This document shows, one piece after another, positions 1-6,423 of a stretch of 12,752 nt of DNA (positions within the stretch are counted from its first letter, which is position 1; the number at the start of each line of letters is the position of its first letter). This DNA is from Candidatus Syntropharchaeum sp. (GTDB lineage Archaea > Halobacteriota > Syntropharchaeia > Alkanophagales > Methanospirareceae), in NCBI GenBank assembly GCA_016782355.1, contig JADHYP010000018.1, positions 1-12,752 of the forward strand, written 5' to 3'. The notes under the pieces were generated by a model that was not told the origin of the DNA, did no database searches, and worked only from the letters and a program-made list of their open reading frames with translations. The translations under genes and the position numbers were made by a program.

Positions 1-18
1 AACGCCTTTCTTCGCCAT
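1..18 (-). CDS. Possible start of a gene running off the left edge
   Basis: On the minus strand an ATG at 18-16 opens six codons reading MAKKGV before the window ends. The ATG lies six bases after the TAA stop of the membrane protein gene at 25-456, and the spacer contains AAGGA, a weak ribosome binding site. This spacing is typical of a second gene in an operon. Six codons are too few to name a product, so this is a start call only. Confidence 0.35.
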
Positions 19-24
19 TTCCTT

Positions 25-456
25 TTAACTCATTGACCTATTGGCTTCTAACAGTTTGCCTAACGCATACCCGATTAAAGCACCAAGACCCATTAAGGCA
101 ATTGCCCCAAGAACTTTATCACCACTTCTCTCAACATCACGTTCTACTATCTCGCGCAGTTCATCTGCTTCTTCTGGTGTAATCTCATAATTTTTTAACT
201 TTTCTAATAACTCCGTTCGCCTATCGGATGGATTGCTGGATGTTGGTATTTTATCTATCAACCCTCTAATAATACCATATAACTCTCTGAATGACGAATC
301 TGTGGGGATATAATTGAGTCGTGTTTCTATTTTTGTCAGTCTGTGCTCGACATTGACAATAAATTTAAAGTACACAACAATTCCGCCAATAATCACAGCG
401 AGAATGCTGATAATAGAGGCTACAAAGCTTGCAAGTGTTAAAAGGTCTTGAGGCAT
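25..456 (-). CDS. Small two-helix membrane protein with SHOCT-like motif
   Basis: A 143-residue protein I cannot name. Residues 6-31 form a strongly hydrophobic helix and 116-136 a second, glycine-rich helix (GxxxGxxxG-like spacing suits helix packing). The loop between them is polar and charged. Residues 82-106 (LLEKLKNYEITPEEADELRE) resemble the SHOCT short-helix motif, in which a Leu-Lys-rich helix is followed by G/Y-x-IT-x-EE. SHOCT motifs are usually oligomerisation or membrane-association tails. The start is supported by AGGAGGTT at 470-463, six bases before the ATG. It appears to have its own promoter in the 58-base gap after DUF460 and may be co-transcribed with the gene starting at base 18. 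A small membrane scaffold is possible, but no function is evident. Confidence 0.75.
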   Translation of the reverse strand: MPQDLLTLASFVASIISILAVIIGGIVVYFKFIVNVEHRLTKIETRLNYIPTDSSFRELYGIIRGLIDKIPTSSNPSDRRTELLEKLKNYEITPEEADELREIVERDVERSGDKVLGAIALMGLGALIGYALGKLLEANRSMS

Positions 457-462
457 GTTTTT

Positions 463-510
463 AACCTCCTTTTCTCTTTAATTTAATATTATCGCGTGTC
501 TTATTTAAAT
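463..510 (-). promoter_or_regulatory. Promoter and ribosome binding site of the membrane protein gene
   Basis: On the minus strand ATTTAAATAAG (510-500) is a good archaeal TATA box. A transcript would start near 479-485, leaving a short leader that carries AGGAGGTT (470-463) just before the ATG at 456. The box lies directly beyond the stop codon of the DUF460 gene, which suggests transcription independent of that gene. Confidence 0.5.
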
Positions 511-514
511 GTTA

Positions 515-1765
515 CTAAACTTGATAAATTTTTCTCTCTGCCGCCTTTTCCCTTTTTCTCTTCCACCTCTCTATCTTTTCATTCAGCAAGTGTTGGTCAA
601 CAAAAGCGAATTCGCCTTCTTCTCCATTTACGCCTCCCTCGTTTAGCAGCAGCGGTATTTCATCGGTAGAAAAAGCGGGAATGTCAAATTCAAAGAATTT
701 ATCCGCCGCGAAATGCGACAGCTCTTTACCATATATTACCGAAGCAACGCCTTTCTTCGCCAGTAATTCCGCTGTGCTTGCTCCCCCTCCACTGCCGTCC
801 TGTAAGAATACAATGTCCCCCTTTTTTAACCCGTATTTCCTGTCCGTATCCAATATTGCAGCCCGGCTGAAAGATTTTATCGTTTTTATTCTTTTCCCGC
901 CCTTCACCTTTACTTCTCTTTTTCCTTTTAGCGCTTCTATGACCACCCTTAGCTCTGCATTCTCCCCCTCCCTCGCTTTAACTTCCTCTCTCAGCCTTTC
1001 TATCTCCTTGTCCCTCTTCCTCATCCCTTCTGTTTTTTCTATCTCCTTCTTTCTCGTGGACCGCGTAAAATCGAGCTTCTGCCTCAAACTGCTTATTTCA
1101 AGTTCTTTTTCCCCCACCCGCACCTTTAGAGCTGTCGCGAGCCCCTTCATCATTTCTATCCGCTCATCTTTCGCTTTCATAATTCTGCGTAATCTGAGAA
1201 TATCATCGCTTTCTTCACCGCACTTTTTCTCTTCCTGCTTCTCCTCCTCTTTCGTAACCTCCTTTGTCTCCTCTTTAGCACTGATTAATCGGGTTATCGC
1301 CGCACTTATGGACACGCCTTTAACCACCAATGCCTTCACTTCTTCTACGTCCACTCCCGCCGGCGTCTTCTTCTGCACCTTCGAGAATTTCTTCTTATAT
1401 CCCCGGAATGCATTAACGCAAGCGGCTAATGCGTCCCTCTCATGCACATTTTTATATTCGTAGCCCTCGCCTTTCGTCAGTGCAACTTTCTCTTCCGTTG
1501 ACAACGATTCGTCTAATTCGTGAACCGGGGAAGAGAAAATACTGCTTATCTTTTTTACCATCGAGGGCGTAGGGGTAACGTCAGAAGCGACTATCAAAGG
1601 TTTCCCAAGCGCTATTATCCGTGCTATCGCATCAGATACCGAATAATTTTTTGAGCTGAATACTTCTATTGGCTTTCCGTTAAGGTCGAGCATGGCTACG
1701 CCTACCGTAGTGCCGGGGTCTATGCCAACGATGGTGTATCTTCGTCTCACGTGTGAATATGCCAT
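515..1765 (-). CDS. DUF460 (COG2433) RuvC/RNase H-fold protein, short form
   Basis: This 416-residue protein has three parts. Residues 10-125 form an RNase H/RuvC-like domain: the first strand carries VGIDPGTTVGVAMLD (D16), the second acidic strand VASDVTP (D62), and the helix NVHERDALAA supplies E109 and D111. These are the usual acidic positions of DUF460. Residues about 165-285 are a highly charged Lys/Glu coiled coil. Residues 290-416 form a second globular domain with DGSGGGASTAELLAKKGV. From memory, many archaeal DUF460 proteins exceed 600 residues and have an extra N-terminal region before the RuvC-like part; here the RuvC-like strand starts at residue 10, so this is a shortened form. 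The family is thought to act on nucleic acids, but its role is not established. The start has no clear Shine-Dalgarno. The gene is divergent from hdrC. Confidence 0.88.
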   Translation of the reverse strand: MAYSHVRRRYTIVGIDPGTTVGVAMLDLNGKPIEVFSSKNYSVSDAIARIIALGKPLIVASDVTPTPSMVKKISSIFSSPVHELDESLSTEEKVALTKGEGYEYKNVHERDALAACVNAFRGYKKKFSKVQKKTPAGVDVEEVKALVVKGVSISAAITRLISAKEETKEVTKEEEKQEEKKCGEESDDILRLRRIMKAKDERIEMMKGLATALKVRVGEKELEISSLRQKLDFTRSTRKKEIEKTEGMRKRDKEIERLREEVKAREGENAELRVVIEALKGKREVKVKGGKRIKTIKSFSRAAILDTDRKYGLKKGDIVFLQDGSGGGASTAELLAKKGVASVIYGKELSHFAADKFFEFDIPAFSTDEIPLLLNEGGVNGEEGEFAFVDQHLLNEKIERWKRKREKAAERKIYQV

Positions 1766-1797
1766 CTTTTAAATTTATTTTTGTATTATTCCTTTCT

Positions 1798-1810
1798 CGA
1801 ATATATAATG
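1798..1810 (-). promoter_or_regulatory. Possible TATA box of the DUF460 gene
   Basis: On the minus strand CATTATATATTCG lies about 39 bases upstream of the ATG at 1765. Initiation about 25 bases downstream would give a leader of roughly 13 bases, which fits the absence of a strong ribosome binding site. It sits back to back with the hdrC promoter in the 133-base divergent spacer. Confidence 0.4.
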
Positions 1811-1817
1811 AAAAAAC

Positions 1818-1889
1818 CGCAAATTATTTATAACGTAAATGTTAAGTCATGTAAAAAGAAAGAGATAAGCAAAATAAAAGATAAGGAGG
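1818..1889 (+). promoter_or_regulatory. hdrCB promoter and ribosome binding site
   Basis: CGCAAA (1818-1823) followed by TTATTTATAA (about 1824-1833) looks like an archaeal BRE/TATA pair. Transcription would begin near 1855, giving a purine-rich leader of about 40 bases. AAGGAGG (1883-1889) is nearly perfect and lies nine bases before the hdrC ATG at 1899. The strong signals fit a highly expressed energy-metabolism operon. Confidence 0.55.
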
Positions 1890-1898
1890 AATACACAA

Positions 1899-2459
1899 AT
1901 GGGAACGTTATATGAGGACATAGTTGCTCATGGAGGAGAAGTTTTTGGCGAGGAGCACATGGAAACGCTCAGGGAGTGTGTGCAATGCGGTAAGTGTACG
2001 GGAAGCTGTCCATCGGGAAGGAACACGGCGTTAAGGACGAGAAAGTTATTTCAAATGGCTCTTGTGGATTTGCGTGAGGAGATTTTTAATGCCCCGGAAC
2101 TGTGGTTCTGCTCGACATGTTACACCTGCTATGAGCGATGTCCAAAGGGAGTGAAAACAACCGATATAATAAGGACGATAAGGAACTTAGCAGCGAAAGA
2201 GGGGCACATGTCTGTACCACACAGGATGATTGGCGTTTACGTGCTGAAAACCGGTCACGCAGTGCCGATAGGTGCAGACCAGATGAAGCTGAGGGAGGCG
2301 GTTGGTCTCGAGTCGCAGCCTCCGACCACGCAGAAATACAAAGAACAACTGGAACAGGTGCAAACGATATTCAGAACAACCGGATATGATGCGATGATTG
2401 ATTTTGATTGGGATGCGATGAATTTAAAGGGAATGGAAAAAAAAGGAGGTAAGAAATGA
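1899..2459 (+). CDS. hdrC: Heterodisulfide reductase subunit C (soluble type)
   Basis: HdrC passes electrons between the flavin subunit HdrA and the catalytic subunit HdrB of the cytoplasmic complex that reduces CoM-S-S-CoB. The protein has 186 residues, about the normal length for the soluble form. Two ferredoxin-type [4Fe-4S] motifs are intact: C27-x2-C30-x2-C33-x3-C37-P and C71-x2-C74-x2-C77-x3-C81-P. No membrane segment is present and there is no fused HdrB or HdrA domain. The gene overlaps hdrB by four bases (ATGA). The hdrB ribosome binding site lies inside its last codons and forces a Lys-Gly-Gly-Lys-rich tail. hdrA is not in the window, so the complex must use a copy encoded elsewhere. 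The HdrC/D family is broad and also serves other HdrA-containing complexes. Confidence 0.93.
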   Translation: MGTLYEDIVAHGGEVFGEEHMETLRECVQCGKCTGSCPSGRNTALRTRKLFQMALVDLREEIFNAPELWFCSTCYTCYERCPKGVKTTDIIRTIRNLAAKEGHMSVPHRMIGVYVLKTGHAVPIGADQMKLREAVGLESQPPTTQKYKEQLEQVQTIFRTTGYDAMIDFDWDAMNLKGMEKKGGKK

Positions 2460-3346
2460 CGGAAGAATCGAAAACATACGCTTATTTCCTCGGCTGTATC
2501 ACGCCGAACCGGTATCCTGGAATAGAAGCGGGGACGAAGAAGATACTTAAAGAGTTTGGGATAGAGACGAAGGAGATGATGGGTGCTTCCTGTTGCCCAG
2601 CGCCGGGTGTCTTCGGCTCTTTTGACATGCATACGTGGCTTCCTGTTGCAGCACGAAATCTCACTATCGCGGAGGAGATGGACCTGGAGATAGTCGTGAC
2701 GTGCAATGGTTGTTACGGCTCACTTCAGGAAGCCGACCATTTACTGAAAGAGCACCCGAAGTTAAGAGAAAAGACAAATGAGATACTGGGTAAATTCGGT
2801 AGAGAATTCAAGGGGACTACGGAGGTGCACCATTCAATCGTGGTTCTTCACGACGTTATCGGATTGGACAGGCTAAAGGAGCAGATAAAGAAGCCAATGA
2901 ACGATGTGAACGTAGCGGTGCATTACGGCTGCCATTTCCTCAAACCGCGAGAGGTGCGAGGACACGGTTCTTCCGAGACCCCTTATATCTTAGAAGACCT
3001 TATGAAGGTAACAGGTGCGAAGACGCCAGAATACAAGGACAAATTGATGTGCTGCGGTGCTGGTGGTGGAAACCGAACTGCCGACAGTGTTCAATCTCTG
3101 GAATGGATGCGTCAGAAATTGGTGAGTGCGATAGAAGCGGGATGTGATTGCATGGTTCACCCCTGTGCGTTCTGTCATTTGCAGCTCGACCGGGGGCAAG
3201 CGGAGATGGAACAAGCTTTCGGCGTATTCTTCAATTTCCCCATCCTCTTCGCCACGCAGTTTCTCGGTCTCGCAATGGGGCTCAGCCAGAAAGAACTGGG
3301 ATTGGACAACCAAACTACTACGATGCCCGATAAGTTACTAAAATAG
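2456..3346 (+). CDS. hdrB: Heterodisulfide reductase subunit B (catalytic)
   Basis: HdrB is the catalytic subunit that splits CoM-S-S-CoB on two non-cubane [4Fe-4S] clusters. The 296-residue protein carries two complete CCG modules. The first uses C14, C46-C47 and C83-x2-C86 (LGC, SCCP, CNGC). The second uses C159, C199-C200-G and C237-x2-C240 (YGCH, MCCGAGGG, CAFC). The spacing matches that known for structurally characterised HdrB, so both clusters should form. Length is normal. GGAGG at 2445-2449 lies six bases before the ATG, and the ATG overlaps the hdrC stop, indicating translational coupling. The gene is followed by T-rich sequence and a convergent gene, so the operon appears to be hdrCB only. 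Whether CoM-S-S-CoB or another disulfide is the substrate cannot be read from sequence. Confidence 0.94.
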   Translation: MTEESKTYAYFLGCITPNRYPGIEAGTKKILKEFGIETKEMMGASCCPAPGVFGSFDMHTWLPVAARNLTIAEEMDLEIVVTCNGCYGSLQEADHLLKEHPKLREKTNEILGKFGREFKGTTEVHHSIVVLHDVIGLDRLKEQIKKPMNDVNVAVHYGCHFLKPREVRGHGSSETPYILEDLMKVTGAKTPEYKDKLMCCGAGGGNRTADSVQSLEWMRQKLVSAIEAGCDCMVHPCAFCHLQLDRGQAEMEQAFGVFFNFPILFATQFLGLAMGLSQKELGLDNQTTTMPDKLLK

Positions 3347-3390
3347 AAAAGAAAAAAATTTAAATCTTTTCTCTTTTTTCTCTTTTTTGA
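3347..3390 (+). terminator. T-rich terminator of hdrCB
   Basis: Directly after the hdrB stop the plus strand holds several T runs (around 3366-3370, 3374-3379 and 3383-3388) separated by C. Repeated U tracts without a stem are the usual archaeal termination signal. The convergent small gene ends at 3392. Confidence 0.55.
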
Positions 3391-3391
3391 A

Positions 3392-3616
3392 CTACCAGAG
3401 TTTTGTAGGTCGCGGTAACACAGCCTTGAATTGCCCTTTTTTCTGCCTCACGGCACGCAAATCCTTCTCCTTTTCCGTTATTTTATTTATTATTTCGGTC
3501 CTCTGCGTCTCTTCCGCTGCGCTTTTAAGCTCGCCCACTAAATCGCCTATTTCCTTTATCAGCGCCACTATTTCCTCATCCTTTTCTTTTATTATTTCAT
3601 CCGGTACTACACCCAT
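3392..3616 (-). CDS. Small charged coiled-coil protein, unknown function
   Basis: A 74-residue protein I do not recognise. Residues about 5-62 are strongly predicted by eye to be helical with heptad-like spacing of Ile/Leu and many Glu and Lys, consistent with a coiled coil. The tail GQFKAVLPRPTKLW is basic and proline-containing, unlike the rest. No membrane segment, cysteines or known catalytic motif are visible. The gene looks real because GAGGGGTGA (about 3629-3621) sits six bases before the ATG and a TATA-like box lies at 3670-3661. It lies downstream of rps10 on the same strand but seems to have its own promoter. It could be a small dimeric adaptor or nucleoid-associated protein, with no direct support. 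Confidence 0.65.
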   Translation of the reverse strand: MGVVPDEIIKEKDEEIVALIKEIGDLVGELKSAAEETQRTEIINKITEKEKDLRAVRQKKGQFKAVLPRPTKLW

Positions 3617-3660
3617 TTTATCACCCCTCTTTTGACTTACTTTAATTTCAAAATTCTAAT

Positions 3661-3670
3661 ATTTATATTT
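3661..3670 (-). promoter_or_regulatory. TATA box of the small coiled-coil gene
   Basis: AAATATAAAT on the minus strand lies about 50 bases before the ATG at 3616, which predicts a leader of about 20 bases holding the GGGGTGA ribosome binding site. It sits between rps10 and the small gene, suggesting separate transcription of the latter. Confidence 0.4.
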
Positions 3671-3689
3671 TTCTATTTTTTCCTTTACT

Positions 3690-4013
3690 CTATCCTTTCA
3701 ACACAATTTCTATGTGAACGTCCTTGGGTATGGGAATGCGCATAAGTTGTCGTAGTGCTCTTTCATCCGCTTCCAGATCTATCAACCGCTTGTGTATGCG
3801 CATTTCCCAATGGTCCCACGTAGGAGAACCTTCACCATCCGGGCTTTTTCTACACGGGACCCTCAACTTCTTTGTAGGAAGAGGGATAGGTCCCGACATT
3901 CTAACACCCGTAGTCTCTGCTATCTTCTTCACCTGCTGGCATATACCATCCAATTGTTCATGATCCGTGCTCGATAGCTTTATCCGTGCTTTTTGGTTCA
4001 TCGCCCTTTCCAT
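3690..4013 (-). CDS. rps10: 30S ribosomal protein uS10
   Basis: uS10 is a core protein of the small-subunit head. The family pattern is clear: [19 protein letters not shown] at the N-terminus, [23 protein letters not shown] in the long loop, [14 protein letters not shown], and the C-terminal strand [15 protein letters not shown]. Archaeal uS10 is normally about 102 residues; the 107-residue form starts at ATG 4013, and a second ATG at 4001 (Met5) would give 103. The sequence before the second ATG (GGAAAGGGCG) is a plausible weak ribosome binding site, so Met5 may be the true start. The gene follows tuf by 48 bases on the same strand, the common archaeal tuf-rps10 order. Confidence 0.95.
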   Translation of the reverse strand: MERAMNQKARIKLSSTDHEQLDGICQQVKKIAETTGVRMSGPIPLPTKKLRVPCRKSPDGEGSPTWDHWEMRIHKRLIDLEADERALRQLMRIPIPKDVHIEIVLKG

Positions 4014-4061
4014 TTTGCTTGTCTTTAGTTAGTCTATTTGCTTCGCTTTCTTTGCCTTCGC

Positions 4062-5327
4062 TCACTTCTCCTTTATGTCCATCACCATGCCAGCGGCAAC
4101 GGTTTGCCCCATGTCCCGGACTGCGAACCTGCCGAGATGCGGTATCTCCTTTACACGCTCGATAACCAAGGGTCTTGTCGGTTTTACCTTTATTATAGCG
4201 GCATCGCCTGCTTTTATGAAGTTGGGGTTCTCTTCTATTGTTGCTCCGGTCTTCGGGTCCAACTTCTTTGATATTTCGATTATCGTAGATGCCACTTGAG
4301 CAGTGTGGCAGTGGAAAACCGGAGTGTATCCAACAGTAATTGCACTGGGATGCTGGAGGACGACTATCTGAGCAGTAAACTCATCTGCAACCGTTGGCGG
4401 GGTATCTACATGACCGCAAACATCTCCTCTCCTTATATCATTCCTGCTTATCCCACGAACGTTCCAACCGATATTGTCGCCAGGAATCGCTTCTGGAATC
4501 TCCTCATGGTGCATCTCTATTGTTTTCACCTCTCCTTTCATACCCGGCGGGTTGAAAATCACGGAATCGCCTTTCTTTATCTTTCCTGTCTCCACTCTTC
4601 CTACTGGAACGGTCCCAACACCTGTTATTGTATATACATCCTGCACCGGTATCCTGAGCGGAAGCTTAATAGGCTTCTCCGGCACTTTCATGAGGTCCAT
4701 CGCTTCTAAAAGGGTAGGTCCGTCGAACCATTTCAGTTTATCACTGCGCTTCGATACATTCTCTCCATCAATTGCAGAAACGGGAATAAGCGTGATGTTC
4801 GCTTCCTTGTATCCCACGACCTTTAGAAGGTCTAAAAGCGCCTTCTTTAACTCTTCGTATCGTTTCTGGTCGTAATTCACCCTGTCCATCTTGTTTATAG
4901 CGATAATCAACTGACTCACTCCTAAAGTTCTGGCTAAGAATACGTGCTCCTTTGTCTGCGCCATTATTCCATCCTTGGCATCCACCACCAACACCGCTGC
5001 ATCTGCCTGTGAAGTCCCGGTAATCATGTTTTTTACGAAATCCCTGTGACCGGGGCAATCCACAATCGTATAATAAAACTTATTGGTATCAAACCTCTGG
5101 TGAGCAACATCTATGGTAATGCCCCTCTCTCTTTCATCCTTCAAAGTATCCATTACCCAGGCATACTCGAAAGTCGCTTTTCCCATCGCCGCTGCCTTTT
5201 TCCTGTACTCCTCTATCACATGTGGGTCTATTACCCCTGTCTCCGTCAGCAACCTTCCCAACAGCGTTGACTTACCGTGGTCTATATGACCTATCATTGC
5301 CAGATTCATGTGCTCTTTCTCTACCAT
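4062..5327 (-). CDS. tuf: Translation elongation factor 1-alpha (EF-Tu homologue)
   Basis: This GTPase delivers aminoacyl-tRNA to the ribosome. The 421-residue protein has all nucleotide-binding motifs: G1 GHIDHGKST (13-21), G2 around RGIT (T71), G3 DCPGH (90-94), G4 NKMD (145-148) and G5 SA (184-185). Domains 2 and 3 follow, including [19 protein letters not shown] and the C-terminal [17 protein letters not shown], which is the archaeal/eukaryal type. The P-loop has Ile where Val is common, a mild change. AGGAG (5342-5338) lies ten bases before the ATG. The gene heads a unit with rps10. The usual upstream str-operon genes (rps12, rps7, fusA) are absent, replaced by a divergent DUF89 gene, so tuf-rps10 has been separated from them or lies elsewhere in this lineage. 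Confidence 0.98.
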   Translation of the reverse strand: MVEKEHMNLAMIGHIDHGKSTLLGRLLTETGVIDPHVIEEYRKKAAAMGKATFEYAWVMDTLKDERERGITIDVAHQRFDTNKFYYTIVDCPGHRDFVKNMITGTSQADAAVLVVDAKDGIMAQTKEHVFLARTLGVSQLIIAINKMDRVNYDQKRYEELKKALLDLLKVVGYKEANITLIPVSAIDGENVSKRSDKLKWFDGPTLLEAMDLMKVPEKPIKLPLRIPVQDVYTITGVGTVPVGRVETGKIKKGDSVIFNPPGMKGEVKTIEMHHEEIPEAIPGDNIGWNVRGISRNDIRRGDVCGHVDTPPTVADEFTAQIVVLQHPSAITVGYTPVFHCHTAQVASTIIEISKKLDPKTGATIEENPNFIKAGDAAIIKVKPTRPLVIERVKEIPHLGRFAVRDMGQTVAAGMVMDIKEK

Positions 5328-5337
5328 CTATCTTCTT

Positions 5338-5387
5338 CTCCTATTTTTCCCTTCTCTTCTAATCTACAAACCATATTTATTATATCC
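5338..5387 (-). promoter_or_regulatory. tuf promoter and C-free leader
   Basis: On the minus strand GGATATAATAAATATGG (5387-5371) offers a TATA box, with a start expected near 5350 and AGGAG at 5342-5338. The whole upstream region is devoid of C on the transcribed-sense strand (no G on the plus strand from 5313 to 5441). A C-free leader would be unstructured, which suits a highly translated mRNA. Confidence 0.5.
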
Positions 5388-5446
5388 TTATTTATTTCTA
5401 CCTTATCCTATTTTATTTATTCTATTCTTTAATATTCTCATGTTCG

Positions 5447-5457
5447 CTTTTTAAACT
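5447..5457 (+). promoter_or_regulatory. TATA box of the DUF89-acyl-CoA dehydrogenase unit
   Basis: CTTTTTAAACT lies about 32 bases before the ATG at 5484. Initiation about 25 bases downstream would fall within a few bases of the ATG. No Shine-Dalgarno is visible, so the transcript is probably leaderless or nearly so. Confidence 0.45.
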
Positions 5458-5483
5458 TTTCCCATATACAATAAACAACGCAG

Positions 5484-6407
5484 ATGAAACCGAAATCCGA
5501 TTGTATCGCTTGTTTGGTGGAAAGGACGAAATATGAGTGCGATATGGCTTTTAACGAGGATAGAGAAAAAATCCTTGCACTGAAGGAATTTATTGCTTTT
5601 CTCGTGGAGCATCTCGGCGAGGGTGGGAAGTCGCCTGCTTTTTTTGGTACTGAAAGGGAGAGGATAATAAAAAGGCGAAGTGGAACGAAAGACCCTCATA
5701 GAGCGGTGAAAAAGAGAAGCAACGAAGTTGCGAAAGAACTGCTTCCCGAGGCGTATAAATTTTACGATGCTGCTGCGAAAAACGGGAATGAAATAGAAGC
5801 TTTGATACGAATAGCCGCAGCAGCGAATTCAATGGAATATGGTGTAAAGGGGTATTCATACGATGACGATGTTTTTAAAGGTGATTTCGTGCACACCTTG
5901 AATGAAAAACTTAATTGGGATAGGGATTCGATAGTATCCGCGATAAAGGAGCGAGACGAGATTTTGTATTTGACGGACAATGCAGGCGAGGTGTTTTTTG
6001 ATGCGTTTGTGATAAAGGAGTTGATGGAAATGGGTAAGGAGGTGGTTGTATCGCCGAAGAGCGCCCCTGTTCTGAACGATGCCACGATAGAAGACGTGAA
6101 GGAGGCGATTACAAGCGTGGGTATTCCTAATTCCGGTTTGGGGGATGGGATAGAGGTAGTTCCGAGTGGCGCATGCATAGGCGTCTCATTAGAAGAGGCG
6201 GGAGAGGAATTCCGGGAGATGTTCAGCGATGAGAAATATTTGGTGATAGCGAAGGGGATGGGGAACTACGAGGCGATTTCGGAGTTTGAAGCCGAGCCGG
6301 AATTGAGGTTGCGAGGCAGGGTATTATACGTTTTTAGGGCTAAATGCGAGCCGGTAGCGAGTAGCATAGGAGTAAAAAGAGGGGAGCTTGTTGCTAAGCT
6401 CGTGTAA
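5484..6407 (+). CDS. DUF89 / ARMT1-like metal-dependent phosphatase
   Basis: DUF89 proteins (COG1578 in archaea) are metal-dependent phosphatases proposed to remove damaged or harmful phosphometabolites. The 307-residue length is normal for the stand-alone archaeal form. Landmarks: N-terminal C7-x2-C10 (SDCIAC), the NSMEYG segment (N116), the metal-site loop LTDNAGEVFFD (D165, N166, E169), VLNDATIEDV (D199), VPSGACIGVSLEEAGEEF, VIAKGMGNYEA (K257) and the closing strand VFRAKCEPVA. All expected metal-site residues are present, so it should be active. The archaeal subgroup has the N-terminal Cys pair, possibly structural. It is followed after 16 bases by an acyl-CoA dehydrogenase gene on the same strand, so the two are probably co-transcribed. 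The true substrate is unknown; a phosphorylated cofactor or CoA-pathway by-product would fit the neighbour, but that is inference. Confidence 0.88.
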   Translation: MKPKSDCIACLVERTKYECDMAFNEDREKILALKEFIAFLVEHLGEGGKSPAFFGTERERIIKRRSGTKDPHRAVKKRSNEVAKELLPEAYKFYDAAAKNGNEIEALIRIAAAANSMEYGVKGYSYDDDVFKGDFVHTLNEKLNWDRDSIVSAIKERDEILYLTDNAGEVFFDAFVIKELMEMGKEVVVSPKSAPVLNDATIEDVKEAITSVGIPNSGLGDGIEVVPSGACIGVSLEEAGEEFREMFSDEKYLVIAKGMGNYEAISEFEAEPELRLRGRVLYVFRAKCEPVASSIGVKRGELVAKLV

Positions 6408-6423
6408 GTAACTCGAGAGAAAG

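Noticed and set aside
1..762. 17-base exact repeat, 1-17 and 746-762
   Set aside because: Both copies encode the same short peptide AKKGV on the minus strand in different genes. There is no flanking similarity, so chance and codon bias are enough.
681..1463. Long plus-strand open frame (260 residues) antisense to DUF460
   Set aside because: It is Ser/Phe-rich, low in complexity, and mirrors the Lys/Glu-rich coiled coil of the real gene. No ribosome binding site or family pattern is present.
4038..5270. Several plus-strand frames opposite tuf
   Set aside because: They are antisense shadows of a highly conserved gene, rich in Cys, Ser and Tyr, with no family pattern.
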